49,606 bases of DNA from Streptomyces sp. SolWspMP-5a-2 (GCF_900091845.1 NZ_FMCI01000139.1:1-49606), one strand, 5' to 3'; shown: positions 7,287-18,268, counted from the first letter of the stretch. Notes: generated by a model from the letters alone, not told the origin. Program-made: numbers and translations.

Positions 7287-9026
7287 CTACACCCAGGTGT
7301 CCAGCCACATCCGCGACCGCCACTGGTCGATCGGGATCGCCGTGCCCGTGTACAGGGGCCAGAAGTAGATGAAGTTCCAGGCGATCAGCAGCACCAGGAC
7401 GCCCGCGCCCGTCGCGCCCGCCACCCGGCGGGTGTCGCTCGACCCCGGCGGGCCGATGACCGCGCCCAGCAGCATCGCCACCGCCAGGCACAGGAACGGC
7501 AGGAAGACCACCGCGTAGAAGAAGAAGATCGTCCGCTCCTGGTAGAGGAACCAGGGCAGGTACCCGGCCGCCACCCCGCAGGCGATCGCGCCCGCCCGCC
7601 AGTCGCGCCGCAGCAGCCAGCGCCACAGCACGTACAGCACCGCGAACCCGGCCACCCACCACAGCAGCGGGGTGCCGATCGCGAGGACCTCGCGGGCGCA
7701 CTTCTCGCCCGCGTCCGCCGGACAGCCGTCCGCGCCGGGCGACGGCGACTCGTAGAAGTAGGAGACCGGACGGCCGTCGACGATCCAGCTCCACGGGTTC
7801 GACATGTACGTGTGCGGCGAGGAGAGCCCCACGTGGAACTCGTACACCTCGTGCTCGTAGTGCCACAGGCTGCGCAGCCAGTCCGGGAGCCAGGTCCAGG
7901 AGCCGCCCCTGCCGTCGGTCGCGGCCCAGTTGCGGAAGTAGCCGCCGCTGCCGTCCGTCGACGAGCGGATCCAGCCGGTCCACGAGACGAGGTAGGTGAC
8001 GACCGCGACCGGCACCGTCGCCAGGAACGCCAACCCCAGATCGCGCTTGAGGACCGCCAGGTACGGCCGTCCCGCACCGGCGACCCGGCGCGCCCCGACG
8101 TCCCAGAGCACCGACATCACCGCGAACGCGGCCAGGAAGTACAGGCCGTTCCACTTGGTGCCCAGCGCCAGCCCCAGCAGCAGACCCGCCGTCCAGCGCC
8201 ACGGCCGCCACCCCAGCCGGGTCCCCTCCGCCACGTCCGCGTCCGGGCGGGCCAGCCCGTCGGCGCCGACCGGCAGCGCGGCGGCGAGCCGCTCCCTGGC
8301 CCGGTCCCGGTCCACCACCAGCGCGCCGAACGCGGCCAGCACGAAGAACATCAGCACCCCGTCGAGCAGCGCCGTGCGGCTCATCACGAAGTGCAGCCCG
8401 TCGACGGCCATCAGCGCGCCCGCCAGGCAGCCGAGGAACGTCGACCGGAACAGCCGCCGTCCGATCCGGCACAGCAGCAGCACCGACAGCGTGCCGAGCA
8501 GCGCGGTCATGAACCGCCAGCCGAACGGATCGAACCCGAACACCAGCTCGCCGAGCCCGATCACGTACTTGCCGACCGGCGGGTGGACCACGTACGCGGC
8601 GTCCGTCGGGATCGGCACGTGCCCGTTGCGGGACAGGATCAGGTCGTTGGCGTCCTTGGCCCAGTCGACCTCGAAACCGCGGTGGACGAGCGCCCACGCG
8701 TCCTTCGCGTAGTACGTCTCGTCGAATATCACCGCCTTCGGGCTGCCCAGGTTCCAGAACCGCATCACGCCCGCCACCAGCGTCACCACCAGCGGACCGC
8801 CCCAGCCCGCCCAGCGCCCCAGGCGTCCGGCGAGCCCCGGACCGACCCCGAGGAGCTGCCACAGCCGCGCGCTGGGCTCCGCGTACGGCGGCACCAGACG
8901 CTCGCGGACGTCTGCGCCGGTCCGCGCCGAGTGGCCGAAACGGCGCAGCCGCTGCTGCCAGGGCGGCCGCTGGTCGTGCGTGGTCTGGCCCTGCCGGGTG
9001 TCCGTGGAGGACGCGGTACTGGTCAC
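7287..9026 (-). CDS. pmt: Polyprenyl-phosphate-mannose protein O-mannosyltransferase (Pmt)
   Basis: Multi-pass membrane GT-C glycosyltransferase that moves mannose from polyprenyl phosphate mannose to exported proteins. In S. coelicolor the homologue is needed for phage phiC31 infection. The first extracytoplasmic loop carries the catalytic acidic motif FDETYYAKDAW, and HPPVGKYVIGLGE follows, both typical of PMT proteins. A series of hydrophobic helices and a C-terminal TGTAIPIDQWRSRMWLDTWV complete 579 residues. The start is GTG at 9026. ATCGTA (TACGAT on the coding strand) ends six bases before it and no Shine-Dalgarno is seen, so a leaderless message is likely. The gene is divergent from rsmI. 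Confidence 0.92.
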   Translation of the reverse strand: MTSTASSTDTRQGQTTHDQRPPWQQRLRRFGHSARTGADVRERLVPPYAEPSARLWQLLGVGPGLAGRLGRWAGWGGPLVVTLVAGVMRFWNLGSPKAVIFDETYYAKDAWALVHRGFEVDWAKDANDLILSRNGHVPIPTDAAYVVHPPVGKYVIGLGELVFGFDPFGWRFMTALLGTLSVLLLCRIGRRLFRSTFLGCLAGALMAVDGLHFVMSRTALLDGVLMFFVLAAFGALVVDRDRARERLAAALPVGADGLARPDADVAEGTRLGWRPWRWTAGLLLGLALGTKWNGLYFLAAFAVMSVLWDVGARRVAGAGRPYLAVLKRDLGLAFLATVPVAVVTYLVSWTGWIRSSTDGSGGYFRNWAATDGRGGSWTWLPDWLRSLWHYEHEVYEFHVGLSSPHTYMSNPWSWIVDGRPVSYFYESPSPGADGCPADAGEKCAREVLAIGTPLLWWVAGFAVLYVLWRWLLRRDWRAGAIACGVAAGYLPWFLYQERTIFFFYAVVFLPFLCLAVAMLLGAVIGPPGSSDTRRVAGATGAGVLVLLIAWNFIYFWPLYTGTAIPIDQWRSRMWLDTWV

Positions 9027-9112
9027 CGCGCCATCGTAGGGAACGGCGCTGTGTGAGTCCCGTGCATGGGCGGATGCGTCCGCCGCGGACCGGGGCTGGG
9101 AGGATGGACGGC

Positions 9113-9985
9113 GTGACTGGAACCCTCGTCCTCGCAGGCACCCCCATCGGCGACACCGCGGACGCCCCGCCCCGGCTCGCCCAGGAACTGGCGGACGCCG
9201 ACGTCGTCGCCGCCGAGGACACCCGGCGGCTGCGGCGGCTCACCCAGGCGCTCGGCGTGACCCCCCGCGGCCGGATCGTCTCCTACTTCGAGGGCAACGA
9301 GGCCGCCCGCACCCCCGAGCTGGTCGAGGAACTGGCGGGCGGCGCGCGGGTGCTGCTCGTCACCGACGCCGGGATGCCCTCCGTCTCCGACCCCGGCTAC
9401 CGGCTGGTCGCCGCCGCCGTCGAGCGGGACGTCAGGGTCACCGCCGTGCCGGGGCCCTCCGCGGTGCTCACCGCGCTCGCCCTGTCCGGGCTGCCCGTCG
9501 ACCGGTTCTGCTTCGAGGGCTTCCTGCCGCGCAAGGCGGGCGAACGCCTCACCCGGCTGCGCGAGGTCGCGGCCGAGCGGCGCACCCTCGTCTACTTCGA
9601 GGCACCGCACCGGCTCGACGACACCCTCGCCGCGATGGCCGAGGTGTTCGGCGCCGACCGCAGGGCCGCCGTCTGCCGGGAACTGACCAAGACGTACGAG
9701 GAGATCAAGCGGGGCGGGCTCGGCGCGCTGGCCGCGTGGGCCGCCGACGGGGTGCGCGGCGAGATCACCGTCGTCGTCGAGGGGGCGCCGGAGAAGGGGC
9801 CCGAGGAGCTGGACGGCGCGGAGCTGGTGCGCCGGGTGCGGGTACGCGAGGAGGCGGGCGAGCGGCGCAAGGAGGCCATCGCGGCCGTCGCGGCGGACGC
9901 CGGACTCCCCAAACGGGAGGTCTTCGACGCGGTTGTGGCCGCGAAGAACGCTTCACCCGAGCGAGGGGCGCGCGGCGCCGTGTGA
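9113..9985 (+). CDS. rsmI: 16S rRNA (cytidine1402-2'-O)-methyltransferase RsmI
   Basis: Methylates the ribose of C1402 in the decoding centre of 16S rRNA, using S-adenosylmethionine. The tetrapyrrole-methylase fold is clear: GTPIGD near the N-terminus, AAEDTR, the SAM-binding VTDAGMPSVSDPG, then VPGPSAVLTAL and FEGFLPRK. The start GTG at 9113 is preceded by GGGAGG with a 9-base gap; the in-frame ATG at 9104 touches that site and is less likely. Length is 290 residues, normal for the family, with a C-terminal extension rich in R/E/A (EEAGERRKEAIAAVAADAGLPKREVFDAVV) that resembles the usual C-terminal helical domain. Divergent from pmt. Confidence 0.93.
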   Translation: MTGTLVLAGTPIGDTADAPPRLAQELADADVVAAEDTRRLRRLTQALGVTPRGRIVSYFEGNEAARTPELVEELAGGARVLLVTDAGMPSVSDPGYRLVAAAVERDVRVTAVPGPSAVLTALALSGLPVDRFCFEGFLPRKAGERLTRLREVAAERRTLVYFEAPHRLDDTLAAMAEVFGADRRAAVCRELTKTYEEIKRGGLGALAAWAADGVRGEITVVVEGAPEKGPEELDGAELVRRVRVREEAGERRKEAIAAVAADAGLPKREVFDAVVAAKNASPERGARGAV

Positions 9986-10221
9986 GCGGAGTCATACCCC
10001 CTCTGAGCAGGGCTCATCTCCTCTGAGCGTGCGCCCCACGGCAGGGCAAAGGACCGTATCCGAAGGCAAAGCCCAGCGCCCCGCCCGAGCCCGCTTCGGC
10101 AAGGAAAGTCCAAATCGCCCTCAACACATGACAGTGCCTGGTGCTTTCCCGCGAGGGGAGGCGTCCACTGGGTGGTGGGGACGCACCCGTCCCTGTGTCC
10201 AGCGGAAAAAGAGGAGCTGGC
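9986..10221. other. Intergenic region with paired short direct repeats
   Basis: This 236-base gap has no convincing reading frame. CCTCTGAGC occurs twice (10000-10008 and 10020-10028), exactly 20 bases apart, and a 6-bp hairpin GGGACG/CGTCCC lies near 10178-10193. It probably holds the promoter and leader of the zinc-ribbon gene. Confidence 0.4.
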
Positions 10222-10626
10222 ATGAGCGACACTGCAGGACCGACCGGCCTGCGCGGCCCGGTGACCGCCGTCGTGCACGAGTCCTATTCCTTCGCCTGCA
10301 TGCGGTGCGGGCACGGGTGGGAGCAGTCCTACGAGATAGAGCACCACACGGACACCGACGGCCACCGGTTCGTGGTCTACGTCGCGGACGGCCACGTCGT
10401 CCCGTCCCCGCTGAGCCGCCCGAGCTGCCACAACTGCGACAGCCACGTCGTGCGGATCATGCGGCCCGGACAGGTCTCGTCGGTGCAGGGCGCCACGTTC
10501 CACCAGGAGCGCCACGCCCCGGCGCCCGGACCGGCCCCGGAGACGGACGCCCCCGCGCCCGCCGGGACCCACCACCACTGGCACCTCTCCGACCTCCTGC
10601 ACCCCTTCCAGCACCGGGCGGGCTGA
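10222..10626 (+). CDS. Zinc-ribbon protein with histidine-rich C-terminus, unknown function
   Basis: I do not recognise a named family. The 134-residue product has two knuckles, FACMRCGHGW (about residues 27-36) and SCHNCDSH (about 75-82), which together form a four-cysteine zinc ribbon. Between them is a short beta-rich segment (HRFVVYVADGHVV). The C-terminal 40 residues are rich in Pro, Ala and His (THHHWHLSDLLHPFQH), suggesting a flexible metal-binding tail. No TM helix or signal peptide is present, so it should be cytoplasmic. The ATG at 10222 follows GAGGAG with a 6-base gap, so an upstream start at 10141 is rejected. It precedes tatD, but an apparent promoter separates them. Confidence 0.75.
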   Translation: MSDTAGPTGLRGPVTAVVHESYSFACMRCGHGWEQSYEIEHHTDTDGHRFVVYVADGHVVPSPLSRPSCHNCDSHVVRIMRPGQVSSVQGATFHQERHAPAPGPAPETDAPAPAGTHHHWHLSDLLHPFQHRAG

Positions 10627-10656
10627 CACGTGACGCCGGGCGGGGTGTCCCTTTCG

Positions 10657-10662
10657 TAGGAT
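10657..10662 (+). promoter_or_regulatory. -10 hexamer TAGGAT for leaderless tatD
   Basis: TAGGAT ends six bases before the tatD ATG and no ribosome binding site lies between. This spacing places the transcription start on the A of ATG. Confidence 0.5.
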
Positions 10663-10668
10663 CGGGAC

Positions 10669-11547
10669 ATGCCTGCCTCGTCCGACAAGAACACCGCGCC
10701 GCCGCCCCCTGAGCCCCTCCGGGTGCCCGTCGCCGACTCGCACACCCACCTCGACATGCAGTCGGGCACGGTGGAGGAGGCGCTCGCGACGGCCGCCTCG
10801 GTCGGCGTCACCACCCTCGTGCAGGTGGGCTGCGACCTCGCCGGATCACGCTGGGCCGCCGAGACCGCGGCCCGCCACGACGCGATCCACGCGACCGTCG
10901 CCCTGCACCCCAACGAGGCGCCCCGCATCGTGCACGGCGACCCCGACGGCTGGTCGCGGCAGGGGGCGCGGGCGCCCGGCGGCACCGCCGCGCTGGACGC
11001 CGCGCTCGCCGAGATCGACCGGCTGGCCGCGCTCCCGCAGGTCAAGGGCGTCGGCGAGACCGGCCTCGACCACTTCCGCACCGGGCCCGGGGGCAAGGAC
11101 GCCCAGGAGGCCTCCTTCCGCGCCCACATCGAGATCGCCAAGCGGCACGGCAAGGCCCTCGTCATCCACGACCGCGACGCCCACGCCGACGTGCTGCGCG
11201 TCCTCAAGGAGGAGGGCGCCCCCGAACGCACCGTCTTCCACTGCTACTCGGGCGACGCCGAGATGGCCGAGGTCTGCGCCCGCGCCGGGTACTTCATGTC
11301 CTTCGCCGGGACCGTCACCTTCAAGAACGCGCAGAACCTGCGGGACGCCGTCGCCGTCGCCCCGCCCGAGCTGCTCCTGGTGGAGACCGACGCGCCGTTC
11401 CTGACCCCCGCGCCCCACCGCGGCCGCCCCAACGCGCCCTACCTCGTGCCGCTCACCGTCCGCGCCATGGCCGCCGTCCGGGGCGTCGACGAGGACACCC
11501 TGGCGACCGCGCTCGCCGCGAACACCGCGCGGGCGTTCGACTACTGA
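10669..11547 (+). CDS. tatD: TatD-family metal-dependent hydrolase (DNase)
   Basis: TIM-barrel hydrolase of the TatD family; members act as 3'-5' exonucleases or deoxyribonucleases with two divalent metals. The metal ligands are all visible: ADSHTHLD, GVGETGLDHF, LVIHDRDAH, FHCYSGD and ETDAPFL. Length is 292 residues. The Pro-rich N-terminus (PASSDKNTAPPPPEP) is a short extension. It begins the tatD-rpfB-rsmA-ispE order that is also found in mycobacteria, which supports all four calls. The start codon appears leaderless. Confidence 0.92.
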   Translation: MPASSDKNTAPPPPEPLRVPVADSHTHLDMQSGTVEEALATAASVGVTTLVQVGCDLAGSRWAAETAARHDAIHATVALHPNEAPRIVHGDPDGWSRQGARAPGGTAALDAALAEIDRLAALPQVKGVGETGLDHFRTGPGGKDAQEASFRAHIEIAKRHGKALVIHDRDAHADVLRVLKEEGAPERTVFHCYSGDAEMAEVCARAGYFMSFAGTVTFKNAQNLRDAVAVAPPELLLVETDAPFLTPAPHRGRPNAPYLVPLTVRAMAAVRGVDEDTLATALAANTARAFDY

Positions 11548-11656
11548 GGCCGCGCGGCCACCCTGCGTGGTCGCGCCGCTTTGGAGAGTGACCGCCGCTC
11601 CGCTAGGTTCTGTGGGCCCGATCGGGACCCCCTCTGGCCCACTGGAGCGTGTCGGC

Positions 11657-13053
11657 GTGAGCAACTCCCCGTACCGGACCCTCGGGGCCCCGGCCGTTCC
11701 CGACCCCCGGCCGCCCCCGCCGCAGCGCCCGGCCCGCACCCCGCGTACGACGGCGGCCCCGGCCCGCGCACCGCGCACGCCCCGCACACCGGGTACAGCC
11801 CGTACGCGCCGTACAACCCGTACGCGTGGCACGGGTCCTCCCACGGCGCCGCCACCGTGCCCGCCCCGCCCCCGCAGGACACGCTCCCGCCGACGCCCGC
11901 GCCCGCGCCCGCCCCCGCCCCTGCCGGGCACCGGCGCGGGGCGCGGGCCGCCGTACGCCCCGACACCACCGTGCGCCGTCTGCTCCCGCAGGCCCTCGTC
12001 GTCGCCTTCCTCGCGGGCGGCACCACCGCCTTCGTCGCCCAGGACAAGGCCGTCGAACTGACCGTCGACGGCGAGGAACGCACCCTGCACACCTTCGCCG
12101 GCGACGTCACCGGACTCCTCGCCCGCGAGGGCGTCGACGTCGGCGCCCACGACGTCGTCACGCCCGCCCCCGGCACCGCCCTGCACAGCGGCGACGAGGT
12201 CTCCGTGCACTACGCCCGACCCGTCAGGCTCACCCTCGACGGCCGGCGGCACGAGGTGTGGACCACCGCCCGCACCGTGCACGAGGCGCTCACCCGGCTC
12301 GGCGTGCGTGCCGAGGGCGCCTACCTCTCCACCGCCCGCTCCACCCCCATCGGCCGCGCCGGGCTCGCCCTCGACGTCCGCACCGAACGCTCCGTCACCG
12401 TCCTTGTCGACGGCCGCGCCCGCGCCGTCCGCACCAACGCGGCGACCGTCCGCGAGGTCGTGCGGCAGGCCGGTGTCACCCTGCGCGGCGAGGACAGCAC
12501 CTCCGTGCCGGGCGACAGCTTCCCGCGCGACGGGCAGACCGTCACCGTGCTGCGCGTCACCGGCGGCGAGGAGGTGCGTGAGGAACCGATTCCGTACCCG
12601 ACCGAGCGCGCCGCCGACCCGTCGCTGTTCCGCGGCACCGAGGTCGTCGAGCGCACCGGGCAGCCCGGACTGCGCCGCGTCACCTGGGCCCTGCGCACCG
12701 TCAACGGCGTCAAGGAGCGTCCGCGCCGGGTCCGCGCCGAGGTGGTGCGCGCCCCGCGCACCCAGCTCGTGCGGTTCGGCACGCGGGCGCTGCCGACCTC
12801 CGTCGCCGGGGCCGACGGACTCGACTGGCAGGGCCTCGCCGCCTGCGAGTCCGGCGGGCGGCCCGACGCCGTCGACCCGTCCGGCACCTACGGCGGGCTC
12901 TACCAGTTCGACACCCGCACCTGGCAGGGGCTCGGCGGCAGCGGCCGCCCGCAGGACGCCCCGGCCGCCGAGCAGACGCTCCGCGCCAAGACGCTCTACG
13001 TGCGGCGCGGGTCGAGCCCCTGGCCGCACTGCGGGGCCCGGCTGCACGGCTGA
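11657..13053 (+). CDS. rpfB: RpfB-type resuscitation-promoting factor, N-terminal frameshift
   Basis: Surface muralytic enzyme of the RpfB layout. It has a TM anchor ([20 protein letters not shown]), three DUF348 repeats (from [24 protein letters not shown] and [12 protein letters not shown]), a G5 domain ([13 protein letters not shown]...LVRFGTR) and a C-terminal lysozyme-like Rpf domain. The catalytic Glu is in LAACESGG, followed by [19 protein letters not shown]. The natural start, GTG at 11657 ([16 protein letters not shown] upstream), is in a different frame from the rest. One extra base in the C-rich run about 11710-11735 would join them into 465 residues. Without it the body can begin only from a weak TTG at 11581 or an internal GTG. 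It lies between tatD and rsmA as in mycobacteria; Streptomyces gene names differ. Confidence 0.85.
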
Positions 13054-13099
13054 GCGGCACCCCGCGGTGCCGGGCGGCGGGGGCGCCCCGCGCGCCCCG

Positions 13100-13105
13100 T
13101 ACCCT
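13100..13105 (+). promoter_or_regulatory. -10 hexamer TACCCT for leaderless rsmA
   Basis: TACCCT ends six bases before the GTG of rsmA with no Shine-Dalgarno between. It would add an rsmA start inside the tatD-rpfB-rsmA run. Confidence 0.4.
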
Positions 13106-13111
13106 GGTCGG

Positions 13112-13975
13112 GTGACCAGCCCCACCCACGACGCCCTGCTGGGCCCCGCCGACATCCGCGAACTGGCGGCGGCGCTCGGCGTGCGCCCCACCAAGCAGCG
13201 CGGCCAGAACTTCGTCATCGACGCCAACACGGTCCGCCGCATCGTGCGCACCGCCGAGGTCCGCCCCGACGACACGGTGGTCGAGATCGGGCCGGGGCTC
13301 GGATCGCTCACCCTGGCGCTCCTGGAGGTCGCCGACCGGGTCACCGCCGTCGAGATCGACGACGTCCTGGCCGGCGCGCTGCCCGCGACGATCGCGGCCC
13401 GGATGCCGGAGCGCGCCGACCGCTTCGCGCTGGTCCACTCCGACGCCATGCAGGTCACCGAGTTGCCGGGGCCCGCCCCCACCGCCCTGGTCGCCAACCT
13501 GCCCTACAACGTCGCCGTGCCGGTCCTGCTGCACATGCTCGCGACCTTCCCGACCATCGAACGCACCCTGGTCATGGTCCAGGCGGAGGTCGCCGACCGG
13601 CTCGCCGCCGCCCCCGGCTCGAAGGTGTACGGCGTCCCGTCCGTCAAGGCCAACTGGTACGCCGACGTCAAACGGGCCGGATCGATCGGCCGCACGGTGT
13701 TCTGGCCCGCCCCGAACGTCGACAGCGGGCTCGTCGCCCTGACCCGCAGGACCGAGCCGGTCGCGACGACGGCACCGCGGCGCGAGGTCTTCGCGGTCGT
13801 CGACGCGGCCTTCGCGCAGCGCCGCAAGACCCTGCGGGCCGCGCTGTCCGGCTGGGCCGGGTCGGCCGCGGCGGCGGAGGCGGCACTGGTCGCCGCGGGG
13901 GTCTCCCCGCAGGCCCGCGGCGAGGCGCTCACCGTCGAGGAGTTCGCCCGCATCGCCGAGCACCGCACGCGCTAG
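13112..13975 (+). CDS. rsmA: 16S rRNA dimethyladenosine transferase RsmA (KsgA)
   Basis: Dimethylates A1518 and A1519 near the 3' end of 16S rRNA, with SAM, late in 30S assembly. Family motifs are present: [10 protein letters not shown] at the N-terminus, the SAM loop [12 protein letters not shown], acidic VTAVEIDD, the catalytic NLPYNV, and a C-terminal helical domain with [14 protein letters not shown]. The 287-residue length is typical. The GTG at 13112 is chosen because the protein then starts [19 protein letters not shown], just before the first conserved motif. The gene follows rpfB by 58 bases and precedes ispE by 103 bases. Confidence 0.95.
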   Translation: MTSPTHDALLGPADIRELAAALGVRPTKQRGQNFVIDANTVRRIVRTAEVRPDDTVVEIGPGLGSLTLALLEVADRVTAVEIDDVLAGALPATIAARMPERADRFALVHSDAMQVTELPGPAPTALVANLPYNVAVPVLLHMLATFPTIERTLVMVQAEVADRLAAAPGSKVYGVPSVKANWYADVKRAGSIGRTVFWPAPNVDSGLVALTRRTEPVATTAPRREVFAVVDAAFAQRRKTLRAALSGWAGSAAAAEAALVAAGVSPQARGEALTVEEFARIAEHRTR

Positions 13976-14078
13976 CGCGCGGCGCACCGGGGGGCGCCGC
14001 GCCCGCCCGTGGCCCGACGGCCGCCCCGCCGAGACCCCGTCGCCCCCGCCCTCCGCCCAGACCCAGGAGTTCCCGCTC

Positions 14079-14984
14079 GTGAGCGTCAGTGTCACCGTTC
14101 GTGTCCCCGCCAAGGTCAACGTCCAGCTCTCGGTGGGGGGCGTCCGGGCCGACGGGTTCCACGACCTGGCCAACGTCTTCCTCGCCGTCGGCCTCTACGA
14201 CGAGGTCACCGTGACCCCGTCCGACACCCTGCGGGTCACCTGCGCGGGTCCTGACGCCGCCCAGGTGCCGCTGGACCGGACGAACCTCGCCGCCCGCGCC
14301 GCCGAGGCGCTCGCCGCCCGGTACGGCCGCGACGCGAACGTCCACCTGCACATCGCCAAGGACATCCCGGTGGCCGGGGGCATGGCGGGCGGCAGCGCGG
14401 ACGGCGCGGGCGCCCTGCTGGCCTGCGACGCGCTCTGGGGCACCGGCGCCTCCCGCGGCGAACTCCTGGACATCTGCGCCGAGTTGGGCAGCGATGTGCC
14501 GTTCTCCCTGGTGGGCGGGGCCGCGTTGGGCACCGGACGGGGCGAGCGGCTGACCGTCCTCGACGTCGGCGGCGCCTTCCACTGGGTGTTCGCGATGGCC
14601 GCGCGGGGTCTGTCCACGCCCGCCGTCTTCCGGGAGTTCGACCGGCTCGGCGCGGGCCGGGACATCCCGGAGCCGGTCGCCTCCGCCGACCTGATCGACG
14701 CGCTCGCCAAGGGCGACCCGGACGCGCTCGCCGCGACCGTCTCCAACGACCTCCAGGCCGCCGCGCTCTCCCTCTTCCCCGAACTGGCCGCCACCCTCGC
14801 CGCGGGCCGGGCGGCGGGCGCGCTCACCGCGCTGGTCTCCGGCTCGGGCCCCACCACCGCGTTCCTGGTCCCGGACGCCGGGTCGGCGGAGCGGGTGGCG
14901 CGCGCGCTGCGCGACTCCGGCACCTGCCGCACCGTCCGCACCGCACCGGCCCCGGCCCCGGGCGCCACGGTCCTCGGCGACTGA
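14079..14984 (+). CDS. ispE: 4-diphosphocytidyl-2-C-methyl-D-erythritol kinase IspE
   Basis: GHMP kinase of the MEP isoprenoid pathway; it phosphorylates CDP-methylerythritol at the 2-hydroxyl. The substrate motif VRVPAKVNVQLSVGGVRADGFHDL and the ATP loop PVAGGMAGGSADGAGALLA identify it, followed by LGSDVPFSLVGGAALGTGRGE and the C-terminal VSGSGPTTAFLV. Start is GTG at 14079 with AGGAG nine bases upstream. Length is 301 residues, normal. It ends the tatD-rpfB-rsmA-ispE block; the next gene is over 250 bases away. Confidence 0.95.
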   Translation: MSVSVTVRVPAKVNVQLSVGGVRADGFHDLANVFLAVGLYDEVTVTPSDTLRVTCAGPDAAQVPLDRTNLAARAAEALAARYGRDANVHLHIAKDIPVAGGMAGGSADGAGALLACDALWGTGASRGELLDICAELGSDVPFSLVGGAALGTGRGERLTVLDVGGAFHWVFAMAARGLSTPAVFREFDRLGAGRDIPEPVASADLIDALAKGDPDALAATVSNDLQAAALSLFPELAATLAAGRAAGALTALVSGSGPTTAFLVPDAGSAERVARALRDSGTCRTVRTAPAPAPGATVLGD

Positions 14985-15240
14985 ACCAACCACCCCTCCC
15001 CGTAGGGCGCTGCGCCGGGCGGCGGACGAACCGGCGTCCGTGCAGGGCGCGTTGCGGGACCTTCGCGGCAACTCGGCGGGAAAAAAGGCGGGTTGGCCGT
15101 CGTCAGGGGCTCCCGGGTGCGCCGGGGGCGGGCGGGGCGGATAGCCTCCGCCAAGGCTCCCGGTCCGCGCCCCGGCCCCGGTCGGCGGCCGTCGGGCCAG
15201 GACGCCGTCCGGTCCCGCACGCCCCGTGGAAGGCACCACC

Positions 15241-16347
15241 GTGTCCGTACCCCCCACCTCCCCGCACCGCCAGCAGCGGTCCCTCTCCCGCCGTGGCGTG
15301 ATCGCCGCCGCCGGGGCCGTCGCCGCCGGAGGCGCGCTCGCCCCCGTCGTCTCCGCGGCCACCGGCTCCGAAGGGACCGCCGAGGCCGCGGAGGGCGGCA
15401 CCGCCGCCGGTACCGAGAAGCGGGACTTCCCCGCCACCCGCACCGCCGCGGCCACCGGCACCGGCGAGACGTCCACCGCCTTCGCCGCCGGGTACGTCGC
15501 CGTGCGCTGGAGCGGCGCGGGGGACGGCGTCGGCATCCGGCTCGCCGACGGCGCCTGGCACCCGGCGGGCGGCGGCTGCGCGGCCGTCGAGGACGGCGGC
15601 ACCGCGCTGGTCGCCTCCGGGGGCGCCACCTCGTACACGCTCAGGGCCGGGGACGGCGCCGGCGACCTGCGCTCCCTCGCCATCGACTCGGCCCGCGGCC
15701 CGGCCCGTTCCTTCACGGTGCCGACCGAGCCGACCCGGGTCCGCGGGGTCGAGTACCTCTCCCGGCCCGCCTGGGGCGCCGACGAGGCCAAGCGCTACAA
15801 GGACGGCGTGGTCAACTCCCCCGAGGCGTACTACCCGTTCCAGACGATCACCGTCCACCACACGGACACCCCGAACGACGACGCCGACCCCGCGGCCACC
15901 GTCCGGGCGATCTACGAGTACCACGCGGTCACCCTCGACTGGGGCGACATCGGCTACCACTTCCTCATCGACGAGTCCGGCGCCGTCTACGAGGGCCGCT
16001 ACTCGGGCGACGACGCCGTCCCCGCCTTCGACCCCGAGGGACGCCTCGTCACCGCCTTCCACACCAGCGGCTTCAACTCCGGCAACCTCGGCATCGCGCT
16101 GATCGGCACCCTCGTCGACCAGGGCCCCACCGACGCCGCCCGCGCCTCCCTCGTCAGGCTGATCAGGGCCGTCGCCCGCCGCGGGGGCCTGGACACCACG
16201 GCCCGCACCACCTACGTCAACCCGGTCAACGGCGTCACCAGGGAGGTCGCCACCGTCAGCGGGCACCGCGACTGGCTGGAGACCGACTGTCCGGGCCGGA
16301 CCATGTACGAACTGCTCGCCGCGGTCCGCGCCGAAGCGGCCGGATGA
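15241..16347 (+). CDS. Tat-exported PGRP-type N-acetylmuramoyl-L-alanine amidase
   Basis: Extracellular zinc amidase that cuts the bond between muramic acid and the stem peptide. The N-terminus has a twin-arginine signal (SLSRRGVIAAAGAVAAGGALAPVVSAA). A beta-rich region of about 130 residues follows, then an amidase_2/PGRP domain with zinc ligands in TVHHTDTPND, SGHRDWLETDCPGR and the catalytic-site segment IGYHFLIDESGAVYEGR. Length is 368 residues. The GTG at 15241 is chosen over the one at 15226 because GGAAGG sits seven bases before it. It lies among other cell-wall genes. Confidence 0.88.
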   Translation: MSVPPTSPHRQQRSLSRRGVIAAAGAVAAGGALAPVVSAATGSEGTAEAAEGGTAAGTEKRDFPATRTAAATGTGETSTAFAAGYVAVRWSGAGDGVGIRLADGAWHPAGGGCAAVEDGGTALVASGGATSYTLRAGDGAGDLRSLAIDSARGPARSFTVPTEPTRVRGVEYLSRPAWGADEAKRYKDGVVNSPEAYYPFQTITVHHTDTPNDDADPAATVRAIYEYHAVTLDWGDIGYHFLIDESGAVYEGRYSGDDAVPAFDPEGRLVTAFHTSGFNSGNLGIALIGTLVDQGPTDAARASLVRLIRAVARRGGLDTTARTTYVNPVNGVTREVATVSGHRDWLETDCPGRTMYELLAAVRAEAAG

Positions 16348-16378
16348 CGGTGCGGCCGGGCGGCTTCCCGGGGCGCAC

Positions 16379-16405
16379 TACCCTGGGGGGCTGACCCGTC
16401 CCCCC
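16379..16405 (+). promoter_or_regulatory. -10 hexamer and G6/C6 hairpin upstream of the ABC-F gene
   Basis: TACCCT (16379-16384) is a -10 candidate. Six G (16385-16390) can pair with six C (16400-16405) just before the AGGAG ribosome binding site at 16410-16414. If transcription starts at about 16391 the hairpin would lose its 5' arm, so its role is open. Confidence 0.3.
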
Positions 16406-16418
16406 GAGCAGGAGTGAA

Positions 16419-18233
<1,815 letters not shown>

Positions 18234-18268
18234 ACGGCGCGTGAAGGCGCGTAACGGAGCCATCACGA

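Noticed and set aside
11581..11656. TTG at 11581 as start of the Rpf protein
   Set aside because: TTG has no ribosome binding site and gives an N-terminus unlike Streptomyces Rpf proteins; a frameshift after GTG 11657 explains the gene better.
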